Assembly: GCF_003054285.1 (NCBI RefSeq)
Contig: NZ_QBKS01000002.1
Location: forward strand, 806,001-870,000
DNA from: Litoreibacter ponti
Lineage (GTDB): Bacteria; Pseudomonadota; Alphaproteobacteria; Rhodobacterales; Rhodobacteraceae
DNA length: 64,000 nt
Direction of reading: 5' to 3'
The position numbers were made by a program, and so were the translations under genes. Numbering within the stretch: the first letter of the stretch is position 1; every line of letters begins with the position of its first letter. Positions 9,506 through 18,563 of this stretch are shown here, one piece after another. The notes below the pieces were generated by a model. That model had not been told where the DNA came from. It did no database searches and saw nothing but the letters and a program-made list of their open reading frames with translations.

Positions 9506-11083
9506 TCAGGAGACGAGCTTGCCTGCCAAAGCATCGTCGATCAGCGCGATGGTCTCGTCCACACCGTAAAGCGCGATGAACCCGCCAAAACGCGGTCCTT
9601 GGGACGCCCCAAGCAGAACCTCGTACAAGGCCTTGAACCAGTCGCGCAGCGGATCGAACCGCTCCCGCCCGCAAGCAAACACGACCGATTGCAGCGCTTC
9701 GGCATCCAAACCACCATCCCACGCCACCAGCTGCGCGCGCAGGTCTTCCAGCGCCTCACGCTCCAGATCGGACGGCAGGCGGAAGGTCTTCGCGGGTTTC
9801 ACGAAGTCATTGTAATAGGCCACCGCAAACCCCGCCGCCTGATCCAGATCAGGATGCGTCTCAGGCGCGGCCTCTGGCGCGTAGCGCTGGATGAAGCCCC
9901 ACAGCTGGCCTTTCTCTTCCGCATTCGCGACCGAAGCGAGGTTCAGCAGCATTGAGAACGGCACAACCATGTTAGACGCGGGCACATTATGCCCGTGGAT
10001 ATGGAAGACCGGGTTGTTCGCACGGGCGGCAGTGTCCTGATCGGCATAGGCGCGCAGCTGCTGGTGGTATTCGTCGACTGCCTTGGGGATCACGTCGAAA
10101 TGCATCCGCTTCGCCGTCTTGGGCTTTTGGTACATGAAGTAGGACAGCGATTCAGACGAGGCATAGGTCAGCCATTCGTCAATCGACACACCATTGCCGG
10201 AGGTTTTGGATATCTTGTGACCATCGGCATCAAGAAATAGCTCGTAGGTGAAGTGCTCGGGCTTGCGCCCGCCCAGAATCTCGCAAATGCGATCGTAGAT
10301 TGGCGTGTTTGTCGAGTGATCCTTACCGTACATCTCGAAATCGACATCCAGCGCGGCCCAGCGCGCGCCAAAGTCCGGCTTCCATTGCAGCTTCACATGA
10401 CCGCCGGTGACCGGAACGGTGAACTCGCGCCCGTCCTCGTCGTTAAACGTGATCTCGCCCTTCGCCGCATCCACATGCTTCATCGGAACATACAGGACGC
10501 GGCCCGTTTCCGGGTGGATCGGCAGGAAGATCGAATAGGTCTCGCGCCGCTCTTCGCGCAGGGATTTCAGCATCACCCGCATGATGTCGTCATAGCGCTC
10601 GGCGGCGCGCAGCAGCACGGCATCAAACTGTCCGGAGGCATAGAACTCCGTGGCCGAGATGAACTCGTACTCGAACCCGAACGTGTCGAGGAACCGCCGC
10701 AGCATGGCGTTGTTGTGATGGCCAAAGCTCTCAAACTCGCCAAACGGATCCGGCACCTTGGTCAGCGGCAACTGCAGATACTCGCTCAGCGCCTCAGGGT
10801 TCGGCACATTGCCCGGCACCTTGCGCATGCCGTCCACGTCGTCGGAAAAGCAGATCAGCCGCGTCGGGATGTCAGAGATCACCTCGAACGCGCGCCGGAT
10901 CATCGTCGTGCGGGCGACCTCTCCGAACGTGCCGATATGCGGCAGGCCGGACGGGCCATAGCCCGTCTCGAACAGGACATATCCCTTCTCGGGCGGAGCC
11001 TTTTCGAACCGTTTCAAAAGCGCGCGGGCCTCGACAAAGGGCCAAGCTTTCGAAGTCATTCCGGCGTCACGCAAATCGGTCAT
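9506..11083 (-). CDS. lysK: Lysyl-tRNA synthetase, class I
   Basis: Charges tRNA-Lys with lysine in the cytoplasm. The 525-residue protein is the class I (archaeal-type) enzyme rather than the usual bacterial class II form: it has the HIGH-like motif GPSGLPHIGTFGE near the N-terminus and the KMSKS-like motif KISKTSGNG near residue 285, within a Rossmann-type catalytic core followed by an alpha-helical anticodon-binding part. Class I LysRS is known from alphaproteobacteria and archaea. I choose the ATG at 11083; the frame extends to a TTG five codons earlier. Monocistronic, divergent from the TerB-like gene. Confidence 0.95.
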   Translation of the reverse strand: MTDLRDAGMTSKAWPFVEARALLKRFEKAPPEKGYVLFETGYGPSGLPHIGTFGEVARTTMIRRAFEVISDIPTRLICFSDDVDGMRKVPGNVPNPEALSEYLQLPLTKVPDPFGEFESFGHHNNAMLRRFLDTFGFEYEFISATEFYASGQFDAVLLRAAERYDDIMRVMLKSLREERRETYSIFLPIHPETGRVLYVPMKHVDAAKGEITFNDEDGREFTVPVTGGHVKLQWKPDFGARWAALDVDFEMYGKDHSTNTPIYDRICEILGGRKPEHFTYELFLDADGHKISKTSGNGVSIDEWLTYASSESLSYFMYQKPKTAKRMHFDVIPKAVDEYHQQLRAYADQDTAARANNPVFHIHGHNVPASNMVVPFSMLLNLASVANAEEKGQLWGFIQRYAPEAAPETHPDLDQAAGFAVAYYNDFVKPAKTFRLPSDLEREALEDLRAQLVAWDGGLDAEALQSVVFACGRERFDPLRDWFKALYEVLLGASQGPRFGGFIALYGVDETIALIDDALAGKLVS

Positions 11084-11212
11084 CGGGGGCAAATCCAAAC
11101 TGTCGCGCGACGCCCCATGCGCCGCAGCAGTGCCGCTACCTATTGTGCGACCCCGGATTGGTCAATATTCTGCAGCTGCGAACACACCCGAATTCACCGA
11201 AAGCCCGCGGCA

Positions 11213-11635
11213 ATGACCCAAGAAACGATGCCATTCTCTGCGCAGGACTGCCTGATTGCCTTGATGATGTCGATCTCCATGTCGGACACGAATATCCGCA
11301 CGGCAGAACTGGTCTCGATCCAGCAGGTTGTCGATCACCTGCCGATCTTTGCGGACTACGATGTCGGGCGGATCAAGGTGGTGGCCCACATCACCGAGCG
11401 GCTTCTGGACGAGCAGGACGGGCTAGACGCGCTCTTTGCCGTGATCCGCGAACAGCTGCCCGAAGATCTCTTCGAGACGGGCTATGCGCTGGCGGTCGAG
11501 GTCGGTGTGGCAGACAATTTCCTCGGCCAGCCAGAGCTGCGTATGCTCGAGGAAATTCGCTACGAGCTCAATATCGACCGCCTACACGCCGCCGCCATCG
11601 AGACCGCGGCCCGCATTCGCCACCGGACTCTGTAG
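11213..11635 (+). CDS. TerB-like (tellurite resistance family) protein
   Basis: A 140-residue all-helical acidic protein without signal sequence. The pattern AQDCLIALMMSISMSDTNIRTAE ... FADYDVGRI ... LDALFAVIREQLPEDLFETGYALAVEVGVAD resembles the TerB metal-binding helical fold (acidic residues at helix ends). Proteins of this type are often annotated as tellurite resistance TerB but rarely linked to tellurite; a membrane-stress or metal-sensing role is possible. The start is the ATG followed by TQETM; the long upstream open frame is antisense to lysK and rejected. Confidence 0.75.
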   Translation: MTQETMPFSAQDCLIALMMSISMSDTNIRTAELVSIQQVVDHLPIFADYDVGRIKVVAHITERLLDEQDGLDALFAVIREQLPEDLFETGYALAVEVGVADNFLGQPELRMLEEIRYELNIDRLHAAAIETAARIRHRTL

Positions 11636-11637
11636 GT

Positions 11638-12081
11638 TTACCGCGGTGATGGGGGCGCCGGGACCGGTTCACCCTTCAGCAGGGCATCGATCACCGCCTC
11701 GAGGTGATCGAATTCCACCGGTTTGCCAAGCGCCGCATTCGCGCCGACACTGCTGGAGATGCGAAACAGATTGGCCTGACCGGGCATCTGGATTCCGCCC
11801 GAGATCACCAGCACCGGCAAGTCCCGAAGGTGGGCATGTTCGCCATTGATCATCTGGTTGCGCACACGGCTGATAAGGGCAAGACCGCCGTCATTTATCA
11901 GCTTGCCGTCCTGGCGCACGAAGATGTCCGTCACCAGCAGATCAAAGTGCCGCAGCTTGAGAAGCTCCAACGCTTCCATCCCGGTGGTCGCACAAGCAAC
12001 GTCATGGCCCATGTTTTCCATCGCCGTCGAAAAGAGGAGGGACTGGTCCGTCTCGTCCTCCATGAGCAAAATCGCTGCCAT
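11638..12081 (-). CDS. Stand-alone response regulator (REC domain)
   Basis: A 147-residue single receiver domain: acidic pocket MEDE (residues 7-10), phospho-acceptor Asp52 in LLVTDIFV, and conserved Lys in ALGKPVEF. No DNA-binding or enzymatic output domain follows, so it probably works by protein contact or as a phosphate relay. The frame extends 30 codons upstream without support; AAAAGA before the ATG at 12081 and the domain border favour this start. It is divergent from a hybrid histidine kinase 219 bases away, the likely partner. Confidence 0.88.
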   Translation of the reverse strand: MAAILLMEDETDQSLLFSTAMENMGHDVACATTGMEALELLKLRHFDLLVTDIFVRQDGKLINDGGLALISRVRNQMINGEHAHLRDLPVLVISGGIQMPGQANLFRISSSVGANAALGKPVEFDHLEAVIDALLKGEPVPAPPSPR

Positions 12082-12300
12082 ATCTTTTCTTCCATCCGTG
12101 GGGGCCAAAGCGTGCCAGGGCGCGCGAATGGCCGATCGCGTACGGTCGGGCTGGATCGTCGCGCCGAGCACGTAACAAAGCCGGAACTGCGGGCTATATC
12201 TAATGTCATGGCTTATAGGTCAAGGTAAGCTGACACTGATCTTGCTCCGCTTGCCGGAACCGGGCTAGCGTACAGGCTTATGTGATCGGGATCAAAATAC

Positions 12301-14361
12301 GTGGCAAAGACCGACGACAACTACCTCAAAGCGGAACTCGATCGGCTCATTGCAGAAGACAAGTCGGTCTTCCAATTCCTGCGCAACAGCTCTCTGGACG
12401 GCGTCTGGTACTGGGATCTTCAAGACCCCGAGAACGAATGGATGAGCCCGGAGTTCTGGCGTCTCTTCGGCATTGACCCCGAAACCAAAGAGCACAAGAC
12501 CCACGAGTGGCAGAACCTGATCCACCCCGATGATCTTGCCTTGGCACTCGAGAATTTCGAACGTCATTCCGCGGATCCCGATCACCCCTACGACCAGATT
12601 GTCCGCTACAAGCATGTGGACGGCAATTATGTCTGGGTGCGCTGCCGTGGCATGGCCATCCGGGACGAGAATGGCACGCCGATCCGGATGCTTGGCGCGC
12701 ATAACGACCTGACAGAGCTGATGCGTACGCAGGAAAAGCTCGACGGGGCCAATGCGCGGCTCACCACCGTCCTGGATACGGTGACCGCGGGCATCATCGG
12801 GGTCAGCCCGGACAAGCAGGTCCTCGAGATCAACATCGCAGGGCGCCATATGCTCGGCGCCATTTCCGACGAGACGCCTTTTCCATGGCCAGAAGAGATC
12901 GTGTTTCTCGAGCCGGAGCACCTGAACACGGTCGACGAGTCCGCCGATCCGGTCAACCGGGCGCTCGCCGGGGAGGTCCTTGTCGGCGAAGTGTGCCAGA
13001 TGTCGCGCAAATCGTCTGAAAGCGACCGCTACGTGAAAGTATCCAGCCGCCCGATCGAAGATACTCTTTCCCCGATCAAGACGGTGCTCGTGATCGACGA
13101 TATCTCCGACCTCGAACAGAACAGGCAGCAGATCGAACGCGCCAGCCGTCTTGACGCGCTCGGCCAGCTCACCGGCGGCATCGCCCATGATTTCAACAAC
13201 CTGTTGGCGACGATCCACTACGCGCTGCAACTGTCGCTGACACCCGAGGTTCCCGAACGCCCCAAGCGCTACCTCGAGACTGCGCTCAGCGCGGTCAAGC
13301 GTGGCTCTACGCTGACAAACCGCCTTCTGGCTTTCGCAAAGCGCCAGCCCGGCCTTGCGGCGTCCCGCGCGCTCAAGGAAGTCTTCAACGAGTTTGACGA
13401 GCTGATCCGCCCCACCATCGAAGAGACCATCGAGCTGCGGATTCAGGTGCCCGAGACCAAGGATCTGCAGGTCTATTGCGACCTTCACCAGCTTGAGAAC
13501 GCGATGCTCAATTTGGTGCTGAACTCCCGCGACGCCCTGATGCGCGGCGACACGTCGGACAGGGAGCACAAGATCATCATCTCCGCGCGCCCTGTCGACG
13601 AGTTAGAGGTCGACACGATGCGTCGGAGCAACAAGCAGGGCAATTATATCACCCCGGGCATGATCGAAGATCACGCCAGCGATTTCGCACGCAGCGACAA
13701 CAAGGCGTACCGCTACGTGCAAATCTCCGTCACGGATAACGGCCCCGGCATGTCCGACGAGATCAAGCGCCGCGCGATCGACCCGTTTTTCACCACCAAG
13801 CGAAACAACAGCGGCACCGGGCTTGGCCTGTCGATGGTTTATGGCTTCGTGCAGCAATCCGACGGCGAGCTGCGGATTTACTCAGAAGAGGGCCACGGAA
13901 CGACAGTCTCTCTCCTGTTGCCCCGCGGCACGACCGAGAACACCCGCGAGGCTCCCATGGACCGCCTGCCGCTTGCAACCGGTGGCGGCCGCCGTGTGCT
14001 CGTGGTCGAAGATGAGCCAGCCCTGCTCGAGATGATCAAGGAAATGCTGGTCTTGCTGGAATACAATGTGCTGACGGCGCGGTCAGGCCGGGAGGCCCTG
14101 AAACTGGCGCAGGACGGCGAAGAGTTTGACCTGCTTCTCACCGACATCGTGATGCCCGGCGGCGTGGGCGGGTTCGATCTGGCCAAGGCGATGCGCAAGG
14201 AGCGCCCCGATCTCGCGATCGTCTACATGTCGGGCTACACCGGCTTCACACGTAGCGAGATGGGCAATGTCGAGGCGCCGATGGTGCAAAAACCCTGCCC
14301 GCCGAAAAACCTGACCGAAGCCTTTGAGACCGCCTTCAGCCTCGTCGCCAAATCGAAGTGA
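12301..14361 (+). CDS. PAS-domain hybrid histidine kinase
   Basis: A 686-residue soluble sensor kinase without membrane segments. PAS domain 1 (about 20-140, with WSPEFWRLFGIDP-type sequence and a PAC tail), PAS domain 2 (about 150-270), HisKA dimerisation domain with His296 in GGIAHDFNNLL, HATPase_c (N box NLVLNSRDAL, G1 DNGPGM, G2 GTGLGLSMVYGF) and a C-terminal REC domain (VVEDEPALLE, LLLTDIVMP, VQKPCPP). The start is GTG at 12301. It probably senses a cytoplasmic redox or ligand signal and exchanges phosphate with the divergent single-domain regulator; the signal is unknown. Confidence 0.93.
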   Translation: MAKTDDNYLKAELDRLIAEDKSVFQFLRNSSLDGVWYWDLQDPENEWMSPEFWRLFGIDPETKEHKTHEWQNLIHPDDLALALENFERHSADPDHPYDQIVRYKHVDGNYVWVRCRGMAIRDENGTPIRMLGAHNDLTELMRTQEKLDGANARLTTVLDTVTAGIIGVSPDKQVLEINIAGRHMLGAISDETPFPWPEEIVFLEPEHLNTVDESADPVNRALAGEVLVGEVCQMSRKSSESDRYVKVSSRPIEDTLSPIKTVLVIDDISDLEQNRQQIERASRLDALGQLTGGIAHDFNNLLATIHYALQLSLTPEVPERPKRYLETALSAVKRGSTLTNRLLAFAKRQPGLAASRALKEVFNEFDELIRPTIEETIELRIQVPETKDLQVYCDLHQLENAMLNLVLNSRDALMRGDTSDREHKIIISARPVDELEVDTMRRSNKQGNYITPGMIEDHASDFARSDNKAYRYVQISVTDNGPGMSDEIKRRAIDPFFTTKRNNSGTGLGLSMVYGFVQQSDGELRIYSEEGHGTTVSLLLPRGTTENTREAPMDRLPLATGGGRRVLVVEDEPALLEMIKEMLVLLEYNVLTARSGREALKLAQDGEEFDLLLTDIVMPGGVGGFDLAKAMRKERPDLAIVYMSGYTGFTRSEMGNVEAPMVQKPCPPKNLTEAFETAFSLVAKSK

Positions 14362-14378
14362 CGCGCTAAGCGGAGCCC

Positions 14379-15863
14379 TCAGGCCCCGTGCACGACCGCC
14401 CACCTGTTGATCAGCTGCCCTTGCAGCTTCTTGGCACGCCCGTTCCACGAACGTGAGCCGCGTGGGTTTTCCTTCTCGGACACTTTCAATGCACGGCGGC
14501 GCGGGACATCCGCCATGAACATCGCAAACACCAGCTCCCGCCCGTCCGGCGTGCGCATGTAGCCCGCCAGCGCGCTGACAAAATTGAGCGTCCCGGTCTT
14601 CGCCACGACCTTAATGGGGCTGTTTTGCACGACTTTGTTATCATTATCACGGATCGCCACGGGCTTGAGGATAGCACGCAGTTGCCCATTGGGCCCCGCC
14701 CCAACCAACGCCCTGCACATCTCCGTCGGGCTGATCTGAGACGCGTCTCCCAGCCCTGAATGATCCACGAACTTGGCCTTCTTGGTGCCGTGACGCGCGC
14801 CGAGCCAGCTCGACATCTCCCGCGCCGACGCCCGCAGGTTCCCCTTGCCGCTCGCCTGCATGCCGACGACCTCCGCCGTCAGATTGGTCGAGAAGCGCAG
14901 CATATCGCGGGTCACCTTGCGCAGATCAGCGCTGCTGTGCTCCACCAAAACGGTCCCGCGCGGGGTGCTGGTCATTTTCTGCGGGAAAGGCAGCTTGATC
15001 CCGTGGGAGCGCGCCACGGTTTGTAACACGTCGCCCGCGTAGATCTCGGGCCTGCGGACCGGCAACCAGCGGCCTCCACCGCGGCCCAGCGCGGCGCGCG
15101 CGACGCTCCAATTGTCGCGCCCGCCCTGGCCGGAATAGGTGAAGACCGGGGTCTTCCGGTCCGCCACCGTGGTGCGCGCGAAGCCCACGCCCGGCCGGAT
15201 TTTGTCGGACCGTCCGTCCATGGTGACGGAATAGCCGTTCGAGGTCCGCTTCCACTCCAGATACACCCGGTTGAAATTCAGGTTCAGACCCGCCACCGCC
15301 GGGTTGTAGCCCACGTGGTCCGGCTGGCTTTTGTCGATGCTATCGATCACGCCGACCCCGCCCCAGACCCGCAGCTTGCCACGCACCTCGCGCACGCCCG
15401 CCTGCTTCAGCCGCGCGGCCATGTTGAACAGATCGTCGGTCGACAGCGTCGGATCGCCCCCACCCTTCAGCACCAGATCGCCTGCGAGGATGCCATTTTG
15501 CACCGGCCCGGTCGCGATCAGCTGGGTCTTGAACCGCTTGCCTGACCCAAGCTTTTCCAGCGCGAACATCGTCGTGATCGCCTTCGCCGTGCTGGCCGGC
15601 GGCAGCGAGGAGAGCGGGTTCTTCGCCTCGAGGATTTTGCCCGTGCGCGCATCCGCGACCGCAAACGCCACCTTGCCCCCCAGCTTGGCTTCAGAGATCA
15701 GCGCATCGATGCCGCGCGCGGCCAGTTTGGGCGCGTTACCCGGCTTGCGCACAGGCCGCAGCGAGGCCGCCGGCGCATTCGCCCAGGCCGCGCTCGCGGT
15801 GCCGTACAGCAGGAAACCCAGAACCGCGCGGCGGCCAAATTTCGTCACGTTCGATCTGCTCAT
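14379..15863 (-). CDS. dacB: D-alanyl-D-alanine carboxypeptidase/endopeptidase (PBP4, S13)
   Basis: Periplasmic low-molecular-weight penicillin-binding protein that trims or opens peptidoglycan cross-links. The 494-residue protein carries the three active-site motifs: SxxK as STAK (in LPPASTAKAITT), SxN as STN (in RFSTNLTAEVV) and KTG (in VVAKTGTLNFVSAL). The N-terminus KFGRRAVLGFLL has a twin-arginine look and may use Tat export. The open frame runs 110 codons further upstream but is antisense to the next gene; the ATG at 15863 starts directly before the export signal. Divergent from the DMT transporter gene. Confidence 0.92.
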   Translation of the reverse strand: MSRSNVTKFGRRAVLGFLLYGTASAAWANAPAASLRPVRKPGNAPKLAARGIDALISEAKLGGKVAFAVADARTGKILEAKNPLSSLPPASTAKAITTMFALEKLGSGKRFKTQLIATGPVQNGILAGDLVLKGGGDPTLSTDDLFNMAARLKQAGVREVRGKLRVWGGVGVIDSIDKSQPDHVGYNPAVAGLNLNFNRVYLEWKRTSNGYSVTMDGRSDKIRPGVGFARTTVADRKTPVFTYSGQGGRDNWSVARAALGRGGGRWLPVRRPEIYAGDVLQTVARSHGIKLPFPQKMTSTPRGTVLVEHSSADLRKVTRDMLRFSTNLTAEVVGMQASGKGNLRASAREMSSWLGARHGTKKAKFVDHSGLGDASQISPTEMCRALVGAGPNGQLRAILKPVAIRDNDNKVVQNSPIKVVAKTGTLNFVSALAGYMRTPDGRELVFAMFMADVPRRRALKVSEKENPRGSRSWNGRAKKLQGQLINRWAVVHGA

Positions 15864-15929
15864 GGGCCTGAGTATTCCCCCAAGCACTTCGCGGTGGCAA
15901 GCGCCCATCGGCGCTGTTACGCAAGTGTT

Positions 15930-16784
15930 ATGGACCGCCAGTTGCTCATCGCCTCTGCAATCATGTCGCTGGGCATGTTGCTTATCCCGTTCGGGGACAC
16001 GGCCGGAAAACTGATGACGTCCGCCGGTATCGCGCCGTTCTTCGTGGCATGGACCCGCTACCTGTTCGGGCTGCTGCTGCTGGCGCCCTTCGCCCTCTCG
16101 CCGACCGCCCTGCGCCTGTTGCGTGACCCGCGCATTTGGCTGCGCTCCTTCGTGCAGGTCGTCACGATCGTCACCATCCTGACGGCCTTGCAAACCGAGC
16201 CCATCGCCAACGTGTTCGGCGCGTTCTTCCTGGGCCCCATGGTCAGCTACCTGCTGTCGATTTGGCTTTTGAAGGAACAGGGCTCAACCCTGCGCATCAT
16301 CTTGCTACTGATCGGTCTGGCGGGTGTCTTCCTGGTGGTCAAACCGGGCTTTGGCATGACGCCCGGCCTGGCATGGGCGCTGTTTTCGGGCTGTTGCTAC
16401 GGCATGTTCCTGACCGCCTCGCGGTGGGTCTCGCCCTTGGGCCGTCCCGTGCATTTGCTTCTGAGCCAGCTTTTGATCGGCGCGCTGCTGCTCACACCGC
16501 TGGGCCTGATCTACGTGCCGCCTCTCGACGTTGCGACAGGTGGTTTGGTTATGTGGTCTGCGGCGGCCTCGATGCTGGGGAACTTGTTGTTGGTGTTTGC
16601 CTATTCCCGCGCCGCGGCCTCGGTGATGGCACCCTTTGTCTACGTCCAGCTTATCGGCGCGACCGCCTATGGCGTCGTGTTCTTCGGCGCATGGCCAGAT
16701 GCGGTGTCGGCGCTCGGCCTTGCGGTGATCTTCGCCTCCGGCTTCGCCACACTGTTTCTCAGGACCAGTCGCCCTTCGCCCTGA
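15930..16784 (+). CDS. DMT-superfamily (EamA) transporter
   Basis: A 284-residue inner-membrane protein with about ten hydrophobic segments in two EamA repeats, the pattern of drug/metabolite transporters. It lacks motifs that would show the substrate; family members export amino acids, nucleosides or other metabolites. The ATG at 15930 is preferred over one 12 codons earlier because the protein then begins at the first membrane segment (MDRQLLIASAIMSLGM). Its 3' end overlaps the convergent nadD gene by 26 bases. Confidence 0.88.
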   Translation: MDRQLLIASAIMSLGMLLIPFGDTAGKLMTSAGIAPFFVAWTRYLFGLLLLAPFALSPTALRLLRDPRIWLRSFVQVVTIVTILTALQTEPIANVFGAFFLGPMVSYLLSIWLLKEQGSTLRIILLLIGLAGVFLVVKPGFGMTPGLAWALFSGCCYGMFLTASRWVSPLGRPVHLLLSQLLIGALLLTPLGLIYVPPLDVATGGLVMWSAAASMLGNLLLVFAYSRAAASVMAPFVYVQLIGATAYGVVFFGAWPDAVSALGLAVIFASGFATLFLRTSRPSP

Positions 16785-17358
16785 TCGCGCTTGAGGATGT
16801 CTCGTTCAGCGGCAGGTTGACGTAGCACCAGCGCGGGGCCTGCCCGCGCGCCAGCAGCTGCGACGCCAGCCCGGGCAGGCGCGCGGCCTCAAAGCGTTGC
16901 GCCGCGACGGAGCGTCGCGCCGAAATCCTGTCCCCCGGCCGCGCCAGCACGCCGACCGGCACGCTTTCCATGATGGTCTGCCAGTCTTGCCAGCGATGAA
17001 AAGAGGCCAGGTTGTCGGCCCCCATCAGCCAAACAAACCGCACGCCGGGATAGCGCGCAACCAGCGCGCTTAAGGTCTCGGCCGTGTACCGGGTGCCCAG
17101 ATGCGCCTCCAGATCGGTCACCTCCACCCTCGGGTGGTCCATGACCGTCCGCGCGCGCGCGAGCCTTTGGGCCATTGGCGCAGGGCCGCGGGCCTTCAGA
17201 GGGTTTCCGGGCGATACCAGCCACCAGACGCGGTCCAGCCCGAACCGTTTCAGCGCCTCGCGCGTGATATGCGCGTGTCCCTCATGGGCCGGGTCGAACG
17301 AGCCGCCCAGCAGCCCGATCACCTGTCCCGGCACGGCCAAGGGCCAGCCCTGTGCCAT
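16759..17358 (-). CDS. nadD: Nicotinate-nucleotide adenylyltransferase
   Basis: Transfers AMP from ATP to nicotinate mononucleotide in NAD synthesis. The 199-residue protein has the nucleotidyltransferase signature GLLGGSFDPAHEGH (residues about 15-28), the substrate loop MGADNLASFHRW, and the final NETSSSAIRAKG, equivalent to the ISSTxIR motif. It ends only a few residues after that motif, so the usual C-terminal tail is missing; the stop lies inside the convergent transporter gene. It follows the aldo/keto reductase frame with a single-base gap (nadD is upstream). Confidence 0.93.
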   Translation of the reverse strand: MAQGWPLAVPGQVIGLLGGSFDPAHEGHAHITREALKRFGLDRVWWLVSPGNPLKARGPAPMAQRLARARTVMDHPRVEVTDLEAHLGTRYTAETLSALVARYPGVRFVWLMGADNLASFHRWQDWQTIMESVPVGVLARPGDRISARRSVAAQRFEAARLPGLASQLLARGQAPRWCYVNLPLNETSSSAIRAKGDWS

Positions 17359-17359
17359 G

Positions 17360-18427
17360 TCAGTCCGTTTCCGACGATTTGGCCCAGAGGTTGATATCCT
17401 CCTCCGACGAAATCCGGTCGATCTCCGCCAACTCGTCGGCGCTGAACTCCAGATTGGCCACAGCGCCCGCGCAATCCACGATCTGTTCGGGCTTCGACGC
17501 CCCGATCAGCGCGGTCGTCGCGCGACCTTCGCGCAGCACCCATGCAATCGCCATCTGCGCCAGCGTCTGCCCGCGCGTCTCGGCCATGTCGTTGAGCGCC
17601 CGCACGCTTGCCAGCGAGCGCTCGTTGATCATGCCTTCCAGTAGTGACTTGCCTTGCGTGGCGCGGCTGCCCTCCGGGATGCCACCGAGGTACTTTTTGG
17701 TCAAAATCCCCTGCGCCAGCGGTGTGAACGCGATGGAGCCGATGCCCAGGTCATCCAGCGTCCCCCACAGCCCATCATGCTCCGTCCAGCGGTTGAGCAG
17801 ATTATACGACGGCTGGTGGATCAGGCAGGGCGTTCCCAGCTCCTTCAGGATCGCCGCCGCCTGCCGGGTCTTCTCGGAGTTGTAGGACGAAATCCCCACA
17901 TAGAGCGCGCGGCCCGACCGCACGATATAGTCCAGCGCGCCCATCGTCTCTTCGAGCGGCGTCTCGGGGTCGAACCGGTGCGAATAGAAAATATCGACGT
18001 AGTCAAGCCCCATCCTCTTCAGCGACTGGTCACAGGACGCCACCAGGTATTTGCGACTGCCCATCTCGCCATAAGGCCCCGGCCACATCAGGTAGCCCGC
18101 CTTGGAGGAGATGATCAGCTCATCGCGGTATCCGTGGAAATCGTATCGCAGGATCTGCCCAAAGGCCTCCTCCGCGCTGCCCGGCGGTGGGCCGTAATTG
18201 TTGGCGAGATCGAAATGGGTGATCCCGTGATCGAACGCCGTCTGGCACATGGCGCGCTTGTTTTCATGCGGGCTGTCACCGCCGAAGTTGTGCCACAGCC
18301 CAAGGCTGATCGCGGGTAATTTCAGACCCGACGCGCCGCACCGGCGGTAGGACATGGTCTCGTAACGGTCGGCGGCGGGGGTATAGGGCAAGACGGGAGC
18401 TTTCGCTGGGCGTTGAACTTTGGACAT
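17360..18427 (-). CDS. Aldo/keto reductase, glyceraldehyde 3-phosphate reductase (MgrA/YghZ) type
   Basis: A 355-residue NADPH-dependent TIM-barrel reductase. The N-terminal YRRCGASGLKLPAISLGLWHNFG, catalytic-region FDLANNYGPPPGSAEEAFG (Asp and Tyr), Lys in ISSKAGY and C-terminal TTALIGASKPEQI are those of the YghZ/GprA subgroup, which reduces L-glyceraldehyde 3-phosphate and methylglyoxal and is related to potassium-channel beta subunits. Cytoplasmic detoxification is the likely role. The ATG at 18427 is used rather than a TTG three codons earlier. nadD starts one base beyond its stop codon. Confidence 0.92.
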   Translation of the reverse strand: MSKVQRPAKAPVLPYTPAADRYETMSYRRCGASGLKLPAISLGLWHNFGGDSPHENKRAMCQTAFDHGITHFDLANNYGPPPGSAEEAFGQILRYDFHGYRDELIISSKAGYLMWPGPYGEMGSRKYLVASCDQSLKRMGLDYVDIFYSHRFDPETPLEETMGALDYIVRSGRALYVGISSYNSEKTRQAAAILKELGTPCLIHQPSYNLLNRWTEHDGLWGTLDDLGIGSIAFTPLAQGILTKKYLGGIPEGSRATQGKSLLEGMINERSLASVRALNDMAETRGQTLAQMAIAWVLREGRATTALIGASKPEQIVDCAGAVANLEFSADELAEIDRISSEEDINLWAKSSETD

Positions 18428-18563
18428 GTCGCGCAATTTGCGCGCCTACGGGCGCGGCGTCAAACCGTTGATGGGCGGCGGGATCGGCCGGGGCGCACTT
18501 AGACTAAGGGTTCTTCAACTTTTCCCCGATAAGTCTTGTCCTTTCTCATTTGGGGCAAGAGCA

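Noticed and set aside
12282..12295. FNR-like GTGATCGGGATCAA just before the hybrid histidine kinase start
   Set aside because: Fits the consensus at 9 of 10 positions but lies only 5 bases before the GTG start and would overlap the ribosome-binding region; chance or a repressing site cannot be told apart.
16759..16784. nadD or the DMT transporter gene truncated by frameshift
   Set aside because: Both frames are intact up to the 26-base convergent overlap; nadD keeps its last motif (SSSAIR) and short NadD tails are plausible in this group.
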